Positions 53,225 to 61,572 are shown, numbered from the stretch's first letter. The stretch is DNA of 64,000 bases from Lacihabitans sp. LS3-19 (GCF_024343575.1 NZ_RJUA01000124.1:23821-87820); one strand, 5' to 3'. The notes: generated from the sequence alone by a model not told the origin. Made by a program: numbers and translations.

Positions 53225-54754
53225 TTACAAGCATCCTAAAATTGAGGCTTTAAAAACCGCGTTTGGCTGAGTTTTAAAGCCTGGTAGGAGCAAAATATCG
53301 TTGCCAGCATTGAAAATTACTGATGTTCCTGCCCCAACGGTACCGTCGGCAGTAAAAAAATGTGAACTAAAATGTGTGCCAGCTTCAATAGGATTGTCGC
53401 CCACATGTCTATTGTCTATACAATTGCCCTTTGGCATAAATTCATAGGCTCCTATATCTTTTATGCCGGTTTTGGTTCTGCCTAAAATATCGATAATGGA
53501 GCTAACAGAATTGTCTCCTGTGTTTATAGCTGGGCTTGTATATTTCAAATTTAGACCGTCGTCGAAAGTTCCTCCAATACTATCAAATCCTAATGGCAAA
53601 TTTGGATTTGCAAAAAGTGGATTTATGTTTCCGTTTGTATTTGGACATGAAGTGCAAGGCGTATAACCACCCTGAACTATGGAAAAAGACACCAAAGAAG
53701 CAGGTACGGGATTCTCGAATTCTATTCCACCTGTGCCTAAATTCGTCGAGGTATTGCCCCAAACTATATTGTTTTTGAATATAGCAGAGGCTCCGTTTTG
53801 TAAAAATACTCCTCCGTATGATTCAGCTGAATTACCAAAAATAGTGCAATTGGTAACAGAAGTGTTACTTTGGCCGCCATAATAAAATATTCCGCCGCCT
53901 CTGCTACTTACGGTATTTTGGCTGATTACGCAATTTATAAATTCGGGATATTGGGTAGAAGAGCTCAGAACATCCGCAAAAACAGCAATTCCACCTCCTG
54001 AAGAACTCGAATTGTTGGTAAAAGTACTATTTGATACTATTCCTTTTGACAATATATAGCTTGTTCCACCTCCAAATCCGTTTATTGAGGTGTTGTTTGC
54101 AATTTTGCAATTATTGATATTTATTAAGTTGGAACTTGTAACGTTAATTCCAGCACCCGAATAGCCACTATTTTGGCTTATTTTGGTATTGCTGATATTC
54201 AAGAAGCTACCATATATGAACGCTCCGCCTCCGTTTATATACTGAACTAATTTACTGTCAATTTGGAGAGATGGTGTATAAAAATAAGTTTTGGTTCCAC
54301 CATTCGAAATTTGAAAACCGTCAAGTTCGGTGCCCGAAATATCGCTAGTATAAACCACAACATGATAAACGTTATCATCTGCGGGTTCGGGAAGTCCCAG
54401 ATCTCCACTGAGAATCGTTGGATTTTTGTCGATATTTCTTTGAGAAAGTAGCGTTTCGGTACCCGAAAAACCACCGTACATTCTTACGCCGCCTTGTAGA
54501 TGAAAAGAGTAGTCTCTATTGCCACTACAAGATGGGCAATTTCGAGGATAATTGCTTGGTTTATAGGTTCCTGCTGCCACCCAAATCTGATCGCCAGCAG
54601 AGGAGGAATTAATAATCAATTGCAAACCAGAGGACGCATTGGACCAAGAACTTCCATCACCAGAACCACTAGATGCGGGTTTAACATATCTTATGTTTGA
54701 AAAAGCTGTTTGAAAACAAGAAATGGTGAGAAAAATAATTGCATATTTTTTCAT
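53225..54754 (-). CDS. Secreted right-handed beta-helix protein with GC-type C-terminal domain
   Basis: 509 aa from ATG 54754 (MKKYAIIFLTISCFQTAFS signal peptide). Residues ~25-130 (IRYVKPASSGSGDGSSWSNA, IWVAAGTYKPS) and onward show the pectate-lyase-like parallel beta-helix repeat pattern with Asn/Ser ladders (NNCKIANNTSINGFGGGTS, GGIFYYGGQSNTSVTNCTIF). The end of the fold is TKTGIKDIGAYEF. The C-terminal ~65 residues end GNDILLLPGF ... VFKASILGCL, the same domain as in the two giant proteins at the left end. Surface or secreted; substrate unknown. Bracketed by repeat copies A and B. Confidence 0.88.
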   Translation of the reverse strand: MKKYAIIFLTISCFQTAFSNIRYVKPASSGSGDGSSWSNASSGLQLIINSSSAGDQIWVAAGTYKPSNYPRNCPSCSGNRDYSFHLQGGVRMYGGFSGTETLLSQRNIDKNPTILSGDLGLPEPADDNVYHVVVYTSDISGTELDGFQISNGGTKTYFYTPSLQIDSKLVQYINGGGAFIYGSFLNISNTKISQNSGYSGAGINVTSSNLININNCKIANNTSINGFGGGTSYILSKGIVSNSTFTNNSSSSGGGIAVFADVLSSSTQYPEFINCVISQNTVSSRGGGIFYYGGQSNTSVTNCTIFGNSAESYGGVFLQNGASAIFKNNIVWGNTSTNLGTGGIEFENPVPASLVSFSIVQGGYTPCTSCPNTNGNINPLFANPNLPLGFDSIGGTFDDGLNLKYTSPAINTGDNSVSSIIDILGRTKTGIKDIGAYEFMPKGNCIDNRHVGDNPIEAGTHFSSHFFTADGTVGAGTSVIFNAGNDILLLPGFKTQPNAVFKASILGCL

Positions 54755-54971
54755 AATCGACAAAGTTTTATTGTTGGGAATTTAAATACATTTAATATCT
54801 AAGTGCTTGAAAATTAAGACAATTTAAAGTAAATATTTTATTTAAATTATGACCATTATCAACATTGAAATGAAACTTTTGTTTTCCTTTAAGATTTTCA
54901 TTTTTTTGTTAATATAAAAAGGAAATGGGATTTGAAAAGGTGTATAAAGCGTATGGTTATTATAATTTCAT

Positions 54972-55117
54972 TAGTATCCAAGTAAATATTAAAAACTAAA
55001 ATTACATTTCATAAATAATTGATAATCAACAAACCCGGAGGGGTGATGTAATTAAAACAAAAATGACCCCCATTGATTCAAAACCCTGAAAGGGTTTAAT
55101 TTTCATTTTTTAAAGTG
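54972..55117 (+). repeat. Repeat copy B flanking the beta-helix gene
   Basis: Begins TAGTATCCAAGTAAATA, contains ATAATCAACAAACCCGGAGG, AAAAATGACCCCC and the hairpin-forming AAACCCTGAAAGGGTTT, and ends near TTTAAAGTG. Direct-orientation partner of copy A, about 2.0 kb apart. It lies in the 470-bp gap before the cupin gene; the remainder of the gap is AT-rich with nothing recognised. Confidence 0.85.
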
Positions 55118-55233
55118 AGTTTTTAGAATTTTGTCGGACGCAAGTATTATAATTTTGAAAATCATTAAAGCTAAAATCCATTCATAATAACTAATGATTT
55201 TTGCTAGATATTATTCTAAACTATATATCTTTT

Positions 55234-55800
55234 TTAGTTGATTTTTAATGGTGGACCAACCACCTCCATACCATTATCGGCGAAAATCTTGGCCATTTCT
55301 TGAGCTGTTGGCTCATGATCTAAAGCTGCAACGGTCACAAAAAAATCCTCTAATTTACCTGCAGGTTGCATTATAACGGTCATTTTACCTTTTTCTGAGA
55401 CTTGTGTCCAAGCATGAGGTACTTTTCGAGGCAAAAAAATACTCTCTCCCTTTGTTAAAGTAAATTTTTCGCCGCCAACTTGAAAATAATAAGAGCCTTC
55501 TAAAACCTGGAAGATTTCGTCCTGAAAATGATGGATATGAAGAGGAGTTCCCTTGCCTTGTGAAAGCGAAGTTTGCTCGAAAATAGCCAAATCACCATCT
55601 GTGTCAGAACCTGAGATTTTCACGTCAAGCACATTTGAATTAACACCTTTAAGTTTAATGTGTCCATGAATCCGACCTTCTCCTGCTTCGACTTTAAAAC
55701 CCTTCTCTTTCCTAAACATATATTTTTTGCTTTTGGCAATAGTTAAGAAAGGCGAAGCCAAGAAAACTGAAATTGCACCAATGAAATTTACTCTTTTCAT
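55234..55800 (-). CDS. Exported cupin-domain protein
   Basis: 188 aa, ATG 55800, with an N-terminal hydrophobic stretch (MKRVNFIGAISVFLASPFLT) that looks like a signal peptide. Cupin motif 1 is THIHHFQDEIFQVLEGSYYF-like (PLHIHHFQDEIFQVLEG) and motif 2 is FLPRKVPHAW, so the metal-binding His/Glu set is complete. Quercetinase-like cupins share this layout. Substrate unknown. Stand-alone gene. Confidence 0.9.
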   Translation of the reverse strand: MKRVNFIGAISVFLASPFLTIAKSKKYMFRKEKGFKVEAGEGRIHGHIKLKGVNSNVLDVKISGSDTDGDLAIFEQTSLSQGKGTPLHIHHFQDEIFQVLEGSYYFQVGGEKFTLTKGESIFLPRKVPHAWTQVSEKGKMTVIMQPAGKLEDFFVTVAALDHEPTAQEMAKIFADNGMEVVGPPLKIN

Positions 55801-56056
55801 TTATTAAATGTTAAATTTAAACAAGTCTTTAAATAATGTAAAACGGGATTGTCAATAGATTGCTATGCAAATTAGGCTATTTTAGGTGTTTTGATACAAA
55901 CAATTTATTTTAAGGTAATTAGCATTGTTTAGAAGGCTGGTTTGTGTTATTTAAAATAGTTTTGGGGTATAAATAGTTAATTAGGTGACGATGGTCACAG
56001 TTTTATAGATTTATTGTTTTTAGCTTTGTTTTATAAATCATTAAAAAAATTAGATT

Positions 56057-56254
56057 ATGAAAGTAAATATGGGTTTAATTGACCGAATTCTAAGAGTTAT
56101 TATTGCTGCCGTAATAGCCTATTTGTTTTACACAGGCGTTTTAAGTGGCACTTTGGGCATTGTATTGTTGGTATTGGCAATTGTGTTTTTACTAACAAGT
56201 GTGGTTAGTTTCTGTCCTTTGTATACCATTTTTGGTATCAAGACCAACAAGTAG
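56057..56254 (+). CDS. DUF2892 small membrane protein
   Basis: 65 aa. DUF2892/YgaP-type: MGLIDRILRVIIAAVIAYLF, then a second hydrophobic helix (LGIVLLVLAIVFLLTSVV) and the family-typical end SFCPLYTIFGI. Inner-membrane protein of unknown role, sometimes fused to rhodanese domains elsewhere. It carries its own strong terminator. Confidence 0.9.
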   Translation: MKVNMGLIDRILRVIIAAVIAYLFYTGVLSGTLGIVLLVLAIVFLLTSVVSFCPLYTIFGIKTNK

Positions 56255-56278
56255 CAAAAATCGATTTGATATAAAATG

Positions 56279-56340
56279 AGCAATGTTATTTTAGACCTAA
56301 GGCATGGTTTAGGTATAACATTGCTTTTTTTTTTTTTTTT
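56279..56340 (+). terminator. Long terminator with a 16-T run
   Basis: Stem AGCAATGTTAT / ATAACATTGCT (56279-56289, 56315-56325) closed by an inner inverted repeat (ACCTAA / TTAGGT), followed by sixteen T. It ends 9 bp before the convergent MarC-family stop. Confidence 0.9.
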
Positions 56341-56349
56341 AGGGTTTTG

Positions 56350-56961
56350 TTACTGAAAGAAAAAATCTTTCACGCCACTTAGAATACTCTGAACGGCATA
56401 AGAGGCTAATATTAAGCCCATTATTTTACTAATTACGGTGATTCCGTATTCGCCAATTCTCTTTTGAATGATATTTGCGGCCAACAAAAGCAACATAGTG
56501 ATAAACACTACCAACAGAACCAAAAAGGTGGTAAGTGCCTGTTGCTGAATAGTGTACAGATGATTGTCTGTCATCAAAACCACCGCCATAATAGCTCCAG
56601 GTGAAGCTATAGAAGGAATAGCGACAGGAAAAATAGTGACGTGTTTGTAATCTTTGATAAGGTGTTTTTCGGAGCCTGGTTTGCCTTCACCAAAAATCAT
56701 TGTCAGAGCAAAAAGAAACAAAATAACGCCTCCAGATATTTGAAAAGCACTTAATGACACCTCCATGCCTTCCAAAATAAGCTGGCCAACCAGAATGAAA
56801 AACAGCAAAATCATAAAAGCGATAATAGAAGCCCGCACGGCAATCTTCTTTTTGTGTTTTTCATCAAAGTGTTTGGTGGCTTCTAAATACACAGGAACCG
56901 TACCGATAGGGTCAATAACGGCTATCAAGAAGAATATTTTGGTGATTATGGAAGTGATCAT
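56350..56961 (-). CDS. MarC family (UPF0056) integral membrane protein
   Basis: 203 aa, ATG 56961, with six hydrophobic helices. MarC features: FFLIAVIDPIGTVPVYLE at the start, SLSAFQISGGVILFLFALTM, and ASPGAIMAVVLMTDNH. The family was once linked to multiple antibiotic resistance but its transport role is unproven. Single gene. Confidence 0.93.
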   Translation of the reverse strand: MITSIITKIFFLIAVIDPIGTVPVYLEATKHFDEKHKKKIAVRASIIAFMILLFFILVGQLILEGMEVSLSAFQISGGVILFLFALTMIFGEGKPGSEKHLIKDYKHVTIFPVAIPSIASPGAIMAVVLMTDNHLYTIQQQALTTFLVLLVVFITMLLLLAANIIQKRIGEYGITVISKIMGLILASYAVQSILSGVKDFFFQ

Positions 56962-57206
56962 TTTAGAATCTTGTTTTGACTGAGTTTTTAGTTTTCCTGC
57001 CGATGTTTACAAATAAACATTCAGAAAGCGAAATACTAAAATTATTGCTTTGTTATTTGGGAATATATTTTTTGAAATTCTCAAGCAAAAGCTGTTTATA
57101 GCGTTTATAGTCGAATTTTGTTTAATAGAATACCTAACTATAGTTACAAAACCAAATTTATAGAATGCAATTATTCCTATTTATACTGTCTTTTTAAACC
57201 TTGCTT

Positions 57207-57641
57207 TCATTCCTCTCTTGTCATTGACCAAATTCCTTTAGATGGAATAACAGGAACTGGGATTATCCAAATCCATATAAAACCAAACTTAAAACGCCAA
57301 GTCCCAGAAACTGTTTGACCATCGCTTGAAAATTGTCCGGTATAGAATATTGGTTGATGCTTTTTATTATAGGTTTTTCTTGTTCCTTTTCTGTCAACAA
57401 GTAAAGTCATTTTTGGCATTACTTTTACAAATTCAATTCGGTTTCCTATTATTTCGCCTAAGATTTCTCCAACCCCTTCCATTCCGCCAGTATTAAGGTC
57501 GTCCTCAATTTTTCCCTTAAATGAATTTCCGTTAACTGATGATATTTCAATTTTAAACAAAGTTTTATCAAAACCTCGAATTTTATTTACTTTCTGGTCA
57601 AAGAAACTATATTGTCCCTTCCATTTTCCTATTTTAATCAT
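57207..57641 (-). CDS. Hypothetical beta-rich protein
   Basis: 144 aa, ATG 57641. Starts MIKIGKWKGQYSFFD with alternating beta pattern (FKIEISSVNGNSFKGKIEDD, GEIIGNRIEFVKVMPKM, GQTVSGTWRFKFGF) that suggests a small beta-barrel (lipocalin/avidin-like, inference). Pro-rich loop IIPVPVIP near the end. Not recognised. Confidence 0.65.
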   Translation of the reverse strand: MIKIGKWKGQYSFFDQKVNKIRGFDKTLFKIEISSVNGNSFKGKIEDDLNTGGMEGVGEILGEIIGNRIEFVKVMPKMTLLVDRKGTRKTYNKKHQPIFYTGQFSSDGQTVSGTWRFKFGFIWIWIIPVPVIPSKGIWSMTREE

Positions 57642-57884
57642 ATTATATTATATCTCGATTTTATTAAAGATAATAATTAATGTTATGAATATATACGATT
57701 GGCAATCTTTTCAGCACAAATGTTTAATTCAAAAACTGTCAGCCCGAACTGTTTCCCAATATTATTCCAAATTCTCATTTCATCCTGTCCACCTACTATA
57801 TTGCAATTACTAAATCGTGTGTTCGGCTTTCTTTTTATATTCAGTAATTTACCCCGATATCTCCATGTTCAAAAGTTAAATCAC

Positions 57885-58244
57885 TTAGAATTTGTCAAGC
57901 AAATCATAAGCAAGACCTTTTGATTTAAGAAAATATTTTTCTCTTTTATTTAAAAAGTAAAGATAGTTGTATCCATCAAAATAAAATTTCCTCTCATTTC
58001 CTGCATTTTGCAAGTGATTGTTTAATTCTGTAAATACTAGATTGAAAATTTTTTTTTCTGAAATCACAAATCTGTCTTCCTTACGAATTAGTAATTCCTT
58101 TTTTATTTTTTTGTTATTGAATTCATATTCAAATATATATGTAAAAGTTTGCAGATAGTTACCTCTTTTTATTTGTTCCAGTTTTGATTTATATTCATTT
58201 ATATTGCCTTTAAATCCTAATATTTTTAATTCACCGTTAGACAA
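57885..58244 (-). CDS. Possible gene or fragment, unknown
   Basis: 119 codons with only a TTG start; a stop lies 9 nt upstream in the same frame, so it may be the remnant of a longer gene. Composition is normal for the genome (charged, with FTYIFEYEFNNKKIKKELLI and FYFDGYNYLYFLNKRE). No family recognised. If it is not real, 57642-58385 holds no gene. Confidence 0.35.
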   Translation of the reverse strand: MSNGELKILGFKGNINEYKSKLEQIKRGNYLQTFTYIFEYEFNNKKIKKELLIRKEDRFVISEKKIFNLVFTELNNHLQNAGNERKFYFDGYNYLYFLNKREKYFLKSKGLAYDLLDKF

Positions 58245-58385
58245 TGTGGTTCAACACCAATTGATTACAAAGAAAAATACAATATTGGGAGATGATTGTG
58301 TTTTTGAGTTTGGGGAATATTTTGTATTAAAGTAGTAGCAGGTAAATTACCACAACTTTTCAGAAAACAAGTTACTTGTAAAATA

Positions 58386-58418
58386 CAAAAAGCGGTTCAA
58401 GTTTTCACCTAAACCGCT
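58386..58418 (-). terminator. Terminator of the DUF4440-like lipoprotein gene
   Basis: Stem AGCGGTT / AACCGCT (58391-58397, 58412-58418), followed on the minus strand by TTTTTG. It lies about 30 bp past the stop at 58448. Confidence 0.75.
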
Positions 58419-58447
58419 ATTGCTTATATTCCTTTTTGTAAAGAGTT

Positions 58448-58948
58448 TTATCCTTTTGGTTCGGTTTTATTAAACATATACCGAGCAATTTTCCATTCAC
58501 CATCAACTTTTTCGAACACGAATAACTCTCTGTTTGCTTCTGGTGCTTCAACCCCGTTCTCACGGATTTTAACAGTTCCCTTTGAACTAGTTACTGCAAA
58601 AGCCATGTTTCCCTCTACTTCAATTTCTTCGATAAAAAACTCAATGTTCAATTGAATTTGTGAAAAGACAAATTCATAAGATTTTAAAATACCTTCAGCA
58701 CCTATTCCAGAAGGGGCCTCAGTTGGCATGAATACTCCATCCTTTGTGTAGAGGCTTTGGGCGAGTTTTGCGTCGGAAGTATTCAATGATTTTTTATACG
58801 CACTTAGTAATTCTTCTATTTTTTGTTTTTCTTCTTTTTTCATGATTTCTGTTTTTTTTGTTAAACTTTTATTTGATTCTTGATTACTTTTTTCACCACA
58901 AGATGTCATTAGAAAAATGGCAACTATTGGAATTAAAATTTTCTTCAT
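58448..58948 (-). CDS. DUF4440/SnoaL-like lipoprotein
   Basis: 166 aa. MKKILIPIVAIFLMTSCGEK is a lipoprotein signal (lipobox LMTSC). The body is NTF2-like (LLSAYKKSLNTSDAKLAQSL, YTKDGVFMPTEAPSG, FVFEKVDGEWKIARYMFN), close to SgcJ/EcaC-type proteins. Role unknown. 85 bp downstream of a Crp/Fnr-like regulator gene on the same strand. Confidence 0.88.
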   Translation of the reverse strand: MKKILIPIVAIFLMTSCGEKSNQESNKSLTKKTEIMKKEEKQKIEELLSAYKKSLNTSDAKLAQSLYTKDGVFMPTEAPSGIGAEGILKSYEFVFSQIQLNIEFFIEEIEVEGNMAFAVTSSKGTVKIRENGVEAPEANRELFVFEKVDGEWKIARYMFNKTEPKG

Positions 58949-59033
58949 TTCTTTTCGATTTTGTTAATACAAAGGTCAAGAAATTGAATCATGTGTACCT
59001 ATAAGGTAAATTAAGAAAGAAGGGTAATGTAGA

Positions 59034-59615
59034 TTAAGATGTGACCAACCTTTTGCGTATGGTACTCAGAAATTCTGGAGTTACTCCAAGGTAAGAGGCT
59101 ATTTGAACATTGGAAATGCGATTAAAGAAATGAGGATAACGTTGCATAAAATCGAGATAGCGTTCTTCTGCTGTTGAACTTATATTCTGCAATATCCTCC
59201 GTTGAGTGCTTACCAAAGCATTTTCGGTTATTACTCTAAAAATTCGATTGAATTTTGGATATTCAACAAACAACTTTAGTTGGTCTTCTTTTTTGATTTG
59301 TAGAATTATTGAGTTTTCGATGGCTTCAATATATAGTTTGCTCGGCTGTTCTGTATGGAAGCTGCCAATATCGCCAATCCACCAATTTTCTATTGCAAAC
59401 TGAAGATTATGCTCTTTGCCGTTTGCATCAACCATGTACATCTTGAAGCACCCTTCAACCACAAAGGTGTTGAGTTTACATACATCGCCTTCTTGGAGGA
59501 TAAATTGCCTTCGTTTAATTCTTCGCTCTTTGAAAACCTTCTCCACGATAGACCTTTCTTCTTCATTCAAAGGAAGAAGTTGGTTGAAATATTCTATAAG
59601 TAGTTTTGTTTCCAT
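59034..59615 (-). CDS. Crp/Fnr family transcriptional regulator
   Basis: 193 aa, ATG 59615. cNMP-type jelly roll (FILQEGDVCKLNTFVVEGCF, IENWWIGDIGSFHT) and C-terminal HTH (NVQIASYLGVTPEFLSTIRK). Same length and plan as the regulator at 49259, and again next to an NTF2-like or small-enzyme gene. Effector unknown. Likely regulates the downstream lipoprotein gene. Confidence 0.9.
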   Translation of the reverse strand: METKLLIEYFNQLLPLNEEERSIVEKVFKERRIKRRQFILQEGDVCKLNTFVVEGCFKMYMVDANGKEHNLQFAIENWWIGDIGSFHTEQPSKLYIEAIENSIILQIKKEDQLKLFVEYPKFNRIFRVITENALVSTQRRILQNISSTAEERYLDFMQRYPHFFNRISNVQIASYLGVTPEFLSTIRKRLVTS

Positions 59616-59736
59616 TTGCTTCTACGGTTAGTAAATGAATAGTTGGCGATTTCGAAGCACCAAACTTTTGGTTAAACACTAAGTTTGGAACAAGCTAGAA
59701 CCCTTGAATATACTACTTTTCGCCTATTTTTTATAT

Positions 59737-60168
59737 TTAGTGTTTCCTACTGTTTTTTATTATCAATCCTTTATTATTTTCATTCGGTTCAATCAAGTCC
59801 CACATATTTCCATATAAGTCCTCAAATACTGCAACAGTTCCATATTCAAACTCAGTTGGTGATCTCACAAAACTTACCTCTCTTTCTTTCATTTTGTAAT
59901 AATCTCTCCAAAAATCATCCGTGAAGAGAAAAAATCCAACTCGTCCTCCAGTCTGATTTCCGACACTTTCTGTTTGTCTTTCGTTTGCAGCTTTGGCAAG
60001 TATTAGACTGCATTCTCTCGCTCCAGAAGGTGCAATCATTACCCATCTTTTCTCTTCATCTATTCTTGTATCTTCAAGAAGTGTGAAATCTAATTTTTTA
60101 GTGTAGAATTCAATAGCTTCATCATAATCCTTTACAACTAATGTAATATGGGCAATTCTTTGGTTCAT
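59737..60168 (-). CDS. VOC (glyoxalase/bleomycin resistance) family protein
   Basis: 143 aa, ATG 60168. VOC pattern: MNQRIAHITLVVKDYDEAIE, FYTKKLDFTLLEDTRI, and a second module ending GTVAVFEDLYGNMWDLIEP with the usual metal-ligand Glu. The first ligand His is in IAHITLVV. Substrate unknown. A 16-nt motif 17 nt upstream of its ATG is repeated before the gene at 62523. Confidence 0.92.
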   Translation of the reverse strand: MNQRIAHITLVVKDYDEAIEFYTKKLDFTLLEDTRIDEEKRWVMIAPSGARECSLILAKAANERQTESVGNQTGGRVGFFLFTDDFWRDYYKMKEREVSFVRSPTEFEYGTVAVFEDLYGNMWDLIEPNENNKGLIIKNSRKH

Positions 60169-60216
60169 ACTTTTTTGTTTGTTCTAATTGTGACCAATGA
60201 TTTTTTCTCCAAGCTT

Positions 60217-60410
60217 ATAATCAAGTACTTATAATATTCAATTCCTCATTAATTAAACCAAATTTATCTCCCGACAAATATCGGGATGTTTTTGAATTCT
60301 TTTGACCAAGCCTAGTTTTCTTTTTTGATCTAAAAACAAATAGCTTTCGGGGTTTATGTATCTGGTATCTTTTATTGCCATTTTTATTACAAAAATTGCC
60401 AATTTTTGAG
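60217..60410 (-). pseudogene. Remnant of an IS110-family transposase (3' end only)
   Basis: On the minus strand the frame from about 60410 to 60253 encodes KLAIFVIKMAIKDTRYINPE and LFLDQKRKLGLVKRIQK, nearly identical to the C-terminus of the transposase at 62909-64000 (ARKLAVIVWNMVTKGTRYIN, then the same LFLDQKRKLGLVKRIQK). Similarity starts at ATAATCAAGTACTT (60217) just as at 62905, which probably marks the IS right end. The N-terminal and catalytic parts are gone and an 18-bp palindrome has been inserted near the end. Confidence 0.85.
60269..60286. repeat. 18-bp palindrome inserted in the IS110 remnant
   Basis: TCCCGACAAATATCGGGA: 6-bp arms TCCCGA / TCGGGA around CAAATA. In the homologous place of the longer IS110 copy only about six different bases stand here, so the palindrome was gained by this copy. 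Confidence 0.6.
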
Positions 60411-60485
60411 TATAGTTTTTAAATTCTTCCATTTTAAATGAATTTTCTCCCGATTTCTTAAAGTTCAATCTAAAAATTTTGGTAA

Positions 60486-60682
60486 GCTTTGACAAAAGTG
60501 GGCCACAAGAGTGTTTTACAAGAGAAAGTGCTAAAAGCTAATCCACCCGGTTCAGGAGTCAAAATGGGTAAGGGAAAATATGCCCAAAATTTATAGAATC
60601 AGACGAGAAATGGGATAAAAACTTCAAATCCAAACAAAACTTCATATCAGAGTGTCAGACCATGCTCAAAAAGCAAGGCTAA
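60486..60682 (+). pseudogene. Frameshifted coding-like remnant, unknown origin
   Basis: Plus strand: 60486-60596 reads ALTKVGHKSVLQEKVLKA, then NPPGSGVKMGKGKYAQNL and a stop; shifting frame at about 60593 continues IESDEKWDKNFKSKQNF, ISECQTMLKKQG and a stop at 60682. The amino-acid content is typical of protein, and no intact gene uses the region. Not recognised; could be chance. It lies in a 415-bp gap (60411-60825) with an attC-like palindrome further on. Confidence 0.3.
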
Positions 60683-60748
60683 ACATCACGAAAACCCCAT
60701 AGGTGCGGAAAATCACGTGTTTATAAGGAAAAAACTACCAAAGATTAA

Positions 60749-60820
60749 GTTCAACATTGGCTTCATTCTAAATGCTTGAACGCATTACGTTGTGCCGAAC
60801 GAAGCCTTAGTTGTTAGGGG
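60749..60820. repeat. attC-like imperfect palindrome after the 60826 gene
   Basis: Arms GTTCAACATTGGCTTCATTC (60749-60768) and GAACGAAGCCTTAGTTGTTA (60797-60816) pair as CAAC...GGCTTC.TTC. GTTCAAC fits RYYYAAC and GTTAGGG fits GTTRRRY at 6 of 7. Read on the minus strand it begins 6 nt after the stop of the 60826-61563 gene, as attC sites do in gene cassettes. No integrase gene is seen in the window. Confidence 0.4.
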
Positions 60821-60825
60821 TAGTT

Positions 60826-61563
60826 TTATTTCCAAGTTTTATAATCAATAATATGTATTAATTCTTCTAAAACAATTCGCAAGTCGTCCCTGATTATGTC
60901 TGCGTCATTTTTACGAGCAAAGTAACGTCTATTATGTGCTGACAAGTCACCAATTTTTTTAATTTTTGGTAACGATTGTTTTGCATTTCTACTAATATTC
61001 CATTTAGTTTCTTTTAATAATTCCGCTATAAGATCACTTAAGTAAAAAAAACAACCATCAGATTTTTTTATATGATTGTCAACATTGTGCCTCTCAAAAC
61101 ACTCAATTATTAGTACTTCAACTAATTTTCTTGTTAAGACTGAACAAGCGTCAAATAATCCAAGGTCGTAAGAGTTTATCGTCTGCTCTGCTATTTGTTG
61201 GACATACCCACGAGTATCATTGAATATTTCAAAGGGAAGGTATTTGGAAGATGAAGCTTTAGGAATCGGAATTTTTCCAAATTGATTATCTATTGATTCC
61301 TTAAAACCTCTTTCCAAATAGTATTTCCCATTTTTCTTAATGTACTGTTTGTTTTTACCTGTGCTTTTATTTAGTAAATATGAAGAGGTATTCGAGTAAG
61401 CTTGAATGTGAAGCTCCTCAAAGCAAGATTCAATTTCCTTAGCGGTTACACCATCTTTTTTGCATTGAATTAGCAAGTAATAAGCAAAGAAGTCGATTTT
61501 TTTGCTTGCAGGAAGGTTTAAAAAATTTTCAATATGAAGAATATAAGTGTCGAGTTTATCCAT
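60826..61563 (-). CDS. Unknown protein with C-terminal DUF4145/HEPN-like region
   Basis: 245 aa, ATG 61563. Residues ~1-95 look like a small winged-helix/helical domain (FFAYYLLIQCKKDGVTAKEI, SYLLNKSTGKNKQYIKKNGK). Residues ~120-245 have the helical DUF4145/HEPN-type pattern: FDACSVLTRKLVEVLIIECF, LPKIKKIGDLSAHNRRYFAR and a last helix DDLRIVLEELIHIIDY. HEPN-like domains are frequent in toxin and defence systems, but the RxxxxH nuclease motif is not clear here. It follows the 61573 gene by 9 bp and is almost certainly its partner. Family assignment is tentative. Confidence 0.7.
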   Translation of the reverse strand: MDKLDTYILHIENFLNLPASKKIDFFAYYLLIQCKKDGVTAKEIESCFEELHIQAYSNTSSYLLNKSTGKNKQYIKKNGKYYLERGFKESIDNQFGKIPIPKASSSKYLPFEIFNDTRGYVQQIAEQTINSYDLGLFDACSVLTRKLVEVLIIECFERHNVDNHIKKSDGCFFYLSDLIAELLKETKWNISRNAKQSLPKIKKIGDLSAHNRRYFARKNDADIIRDDLRIVLEELIHIIDYKTWK

Positions 61564-61572
61564 AGTTAAATA

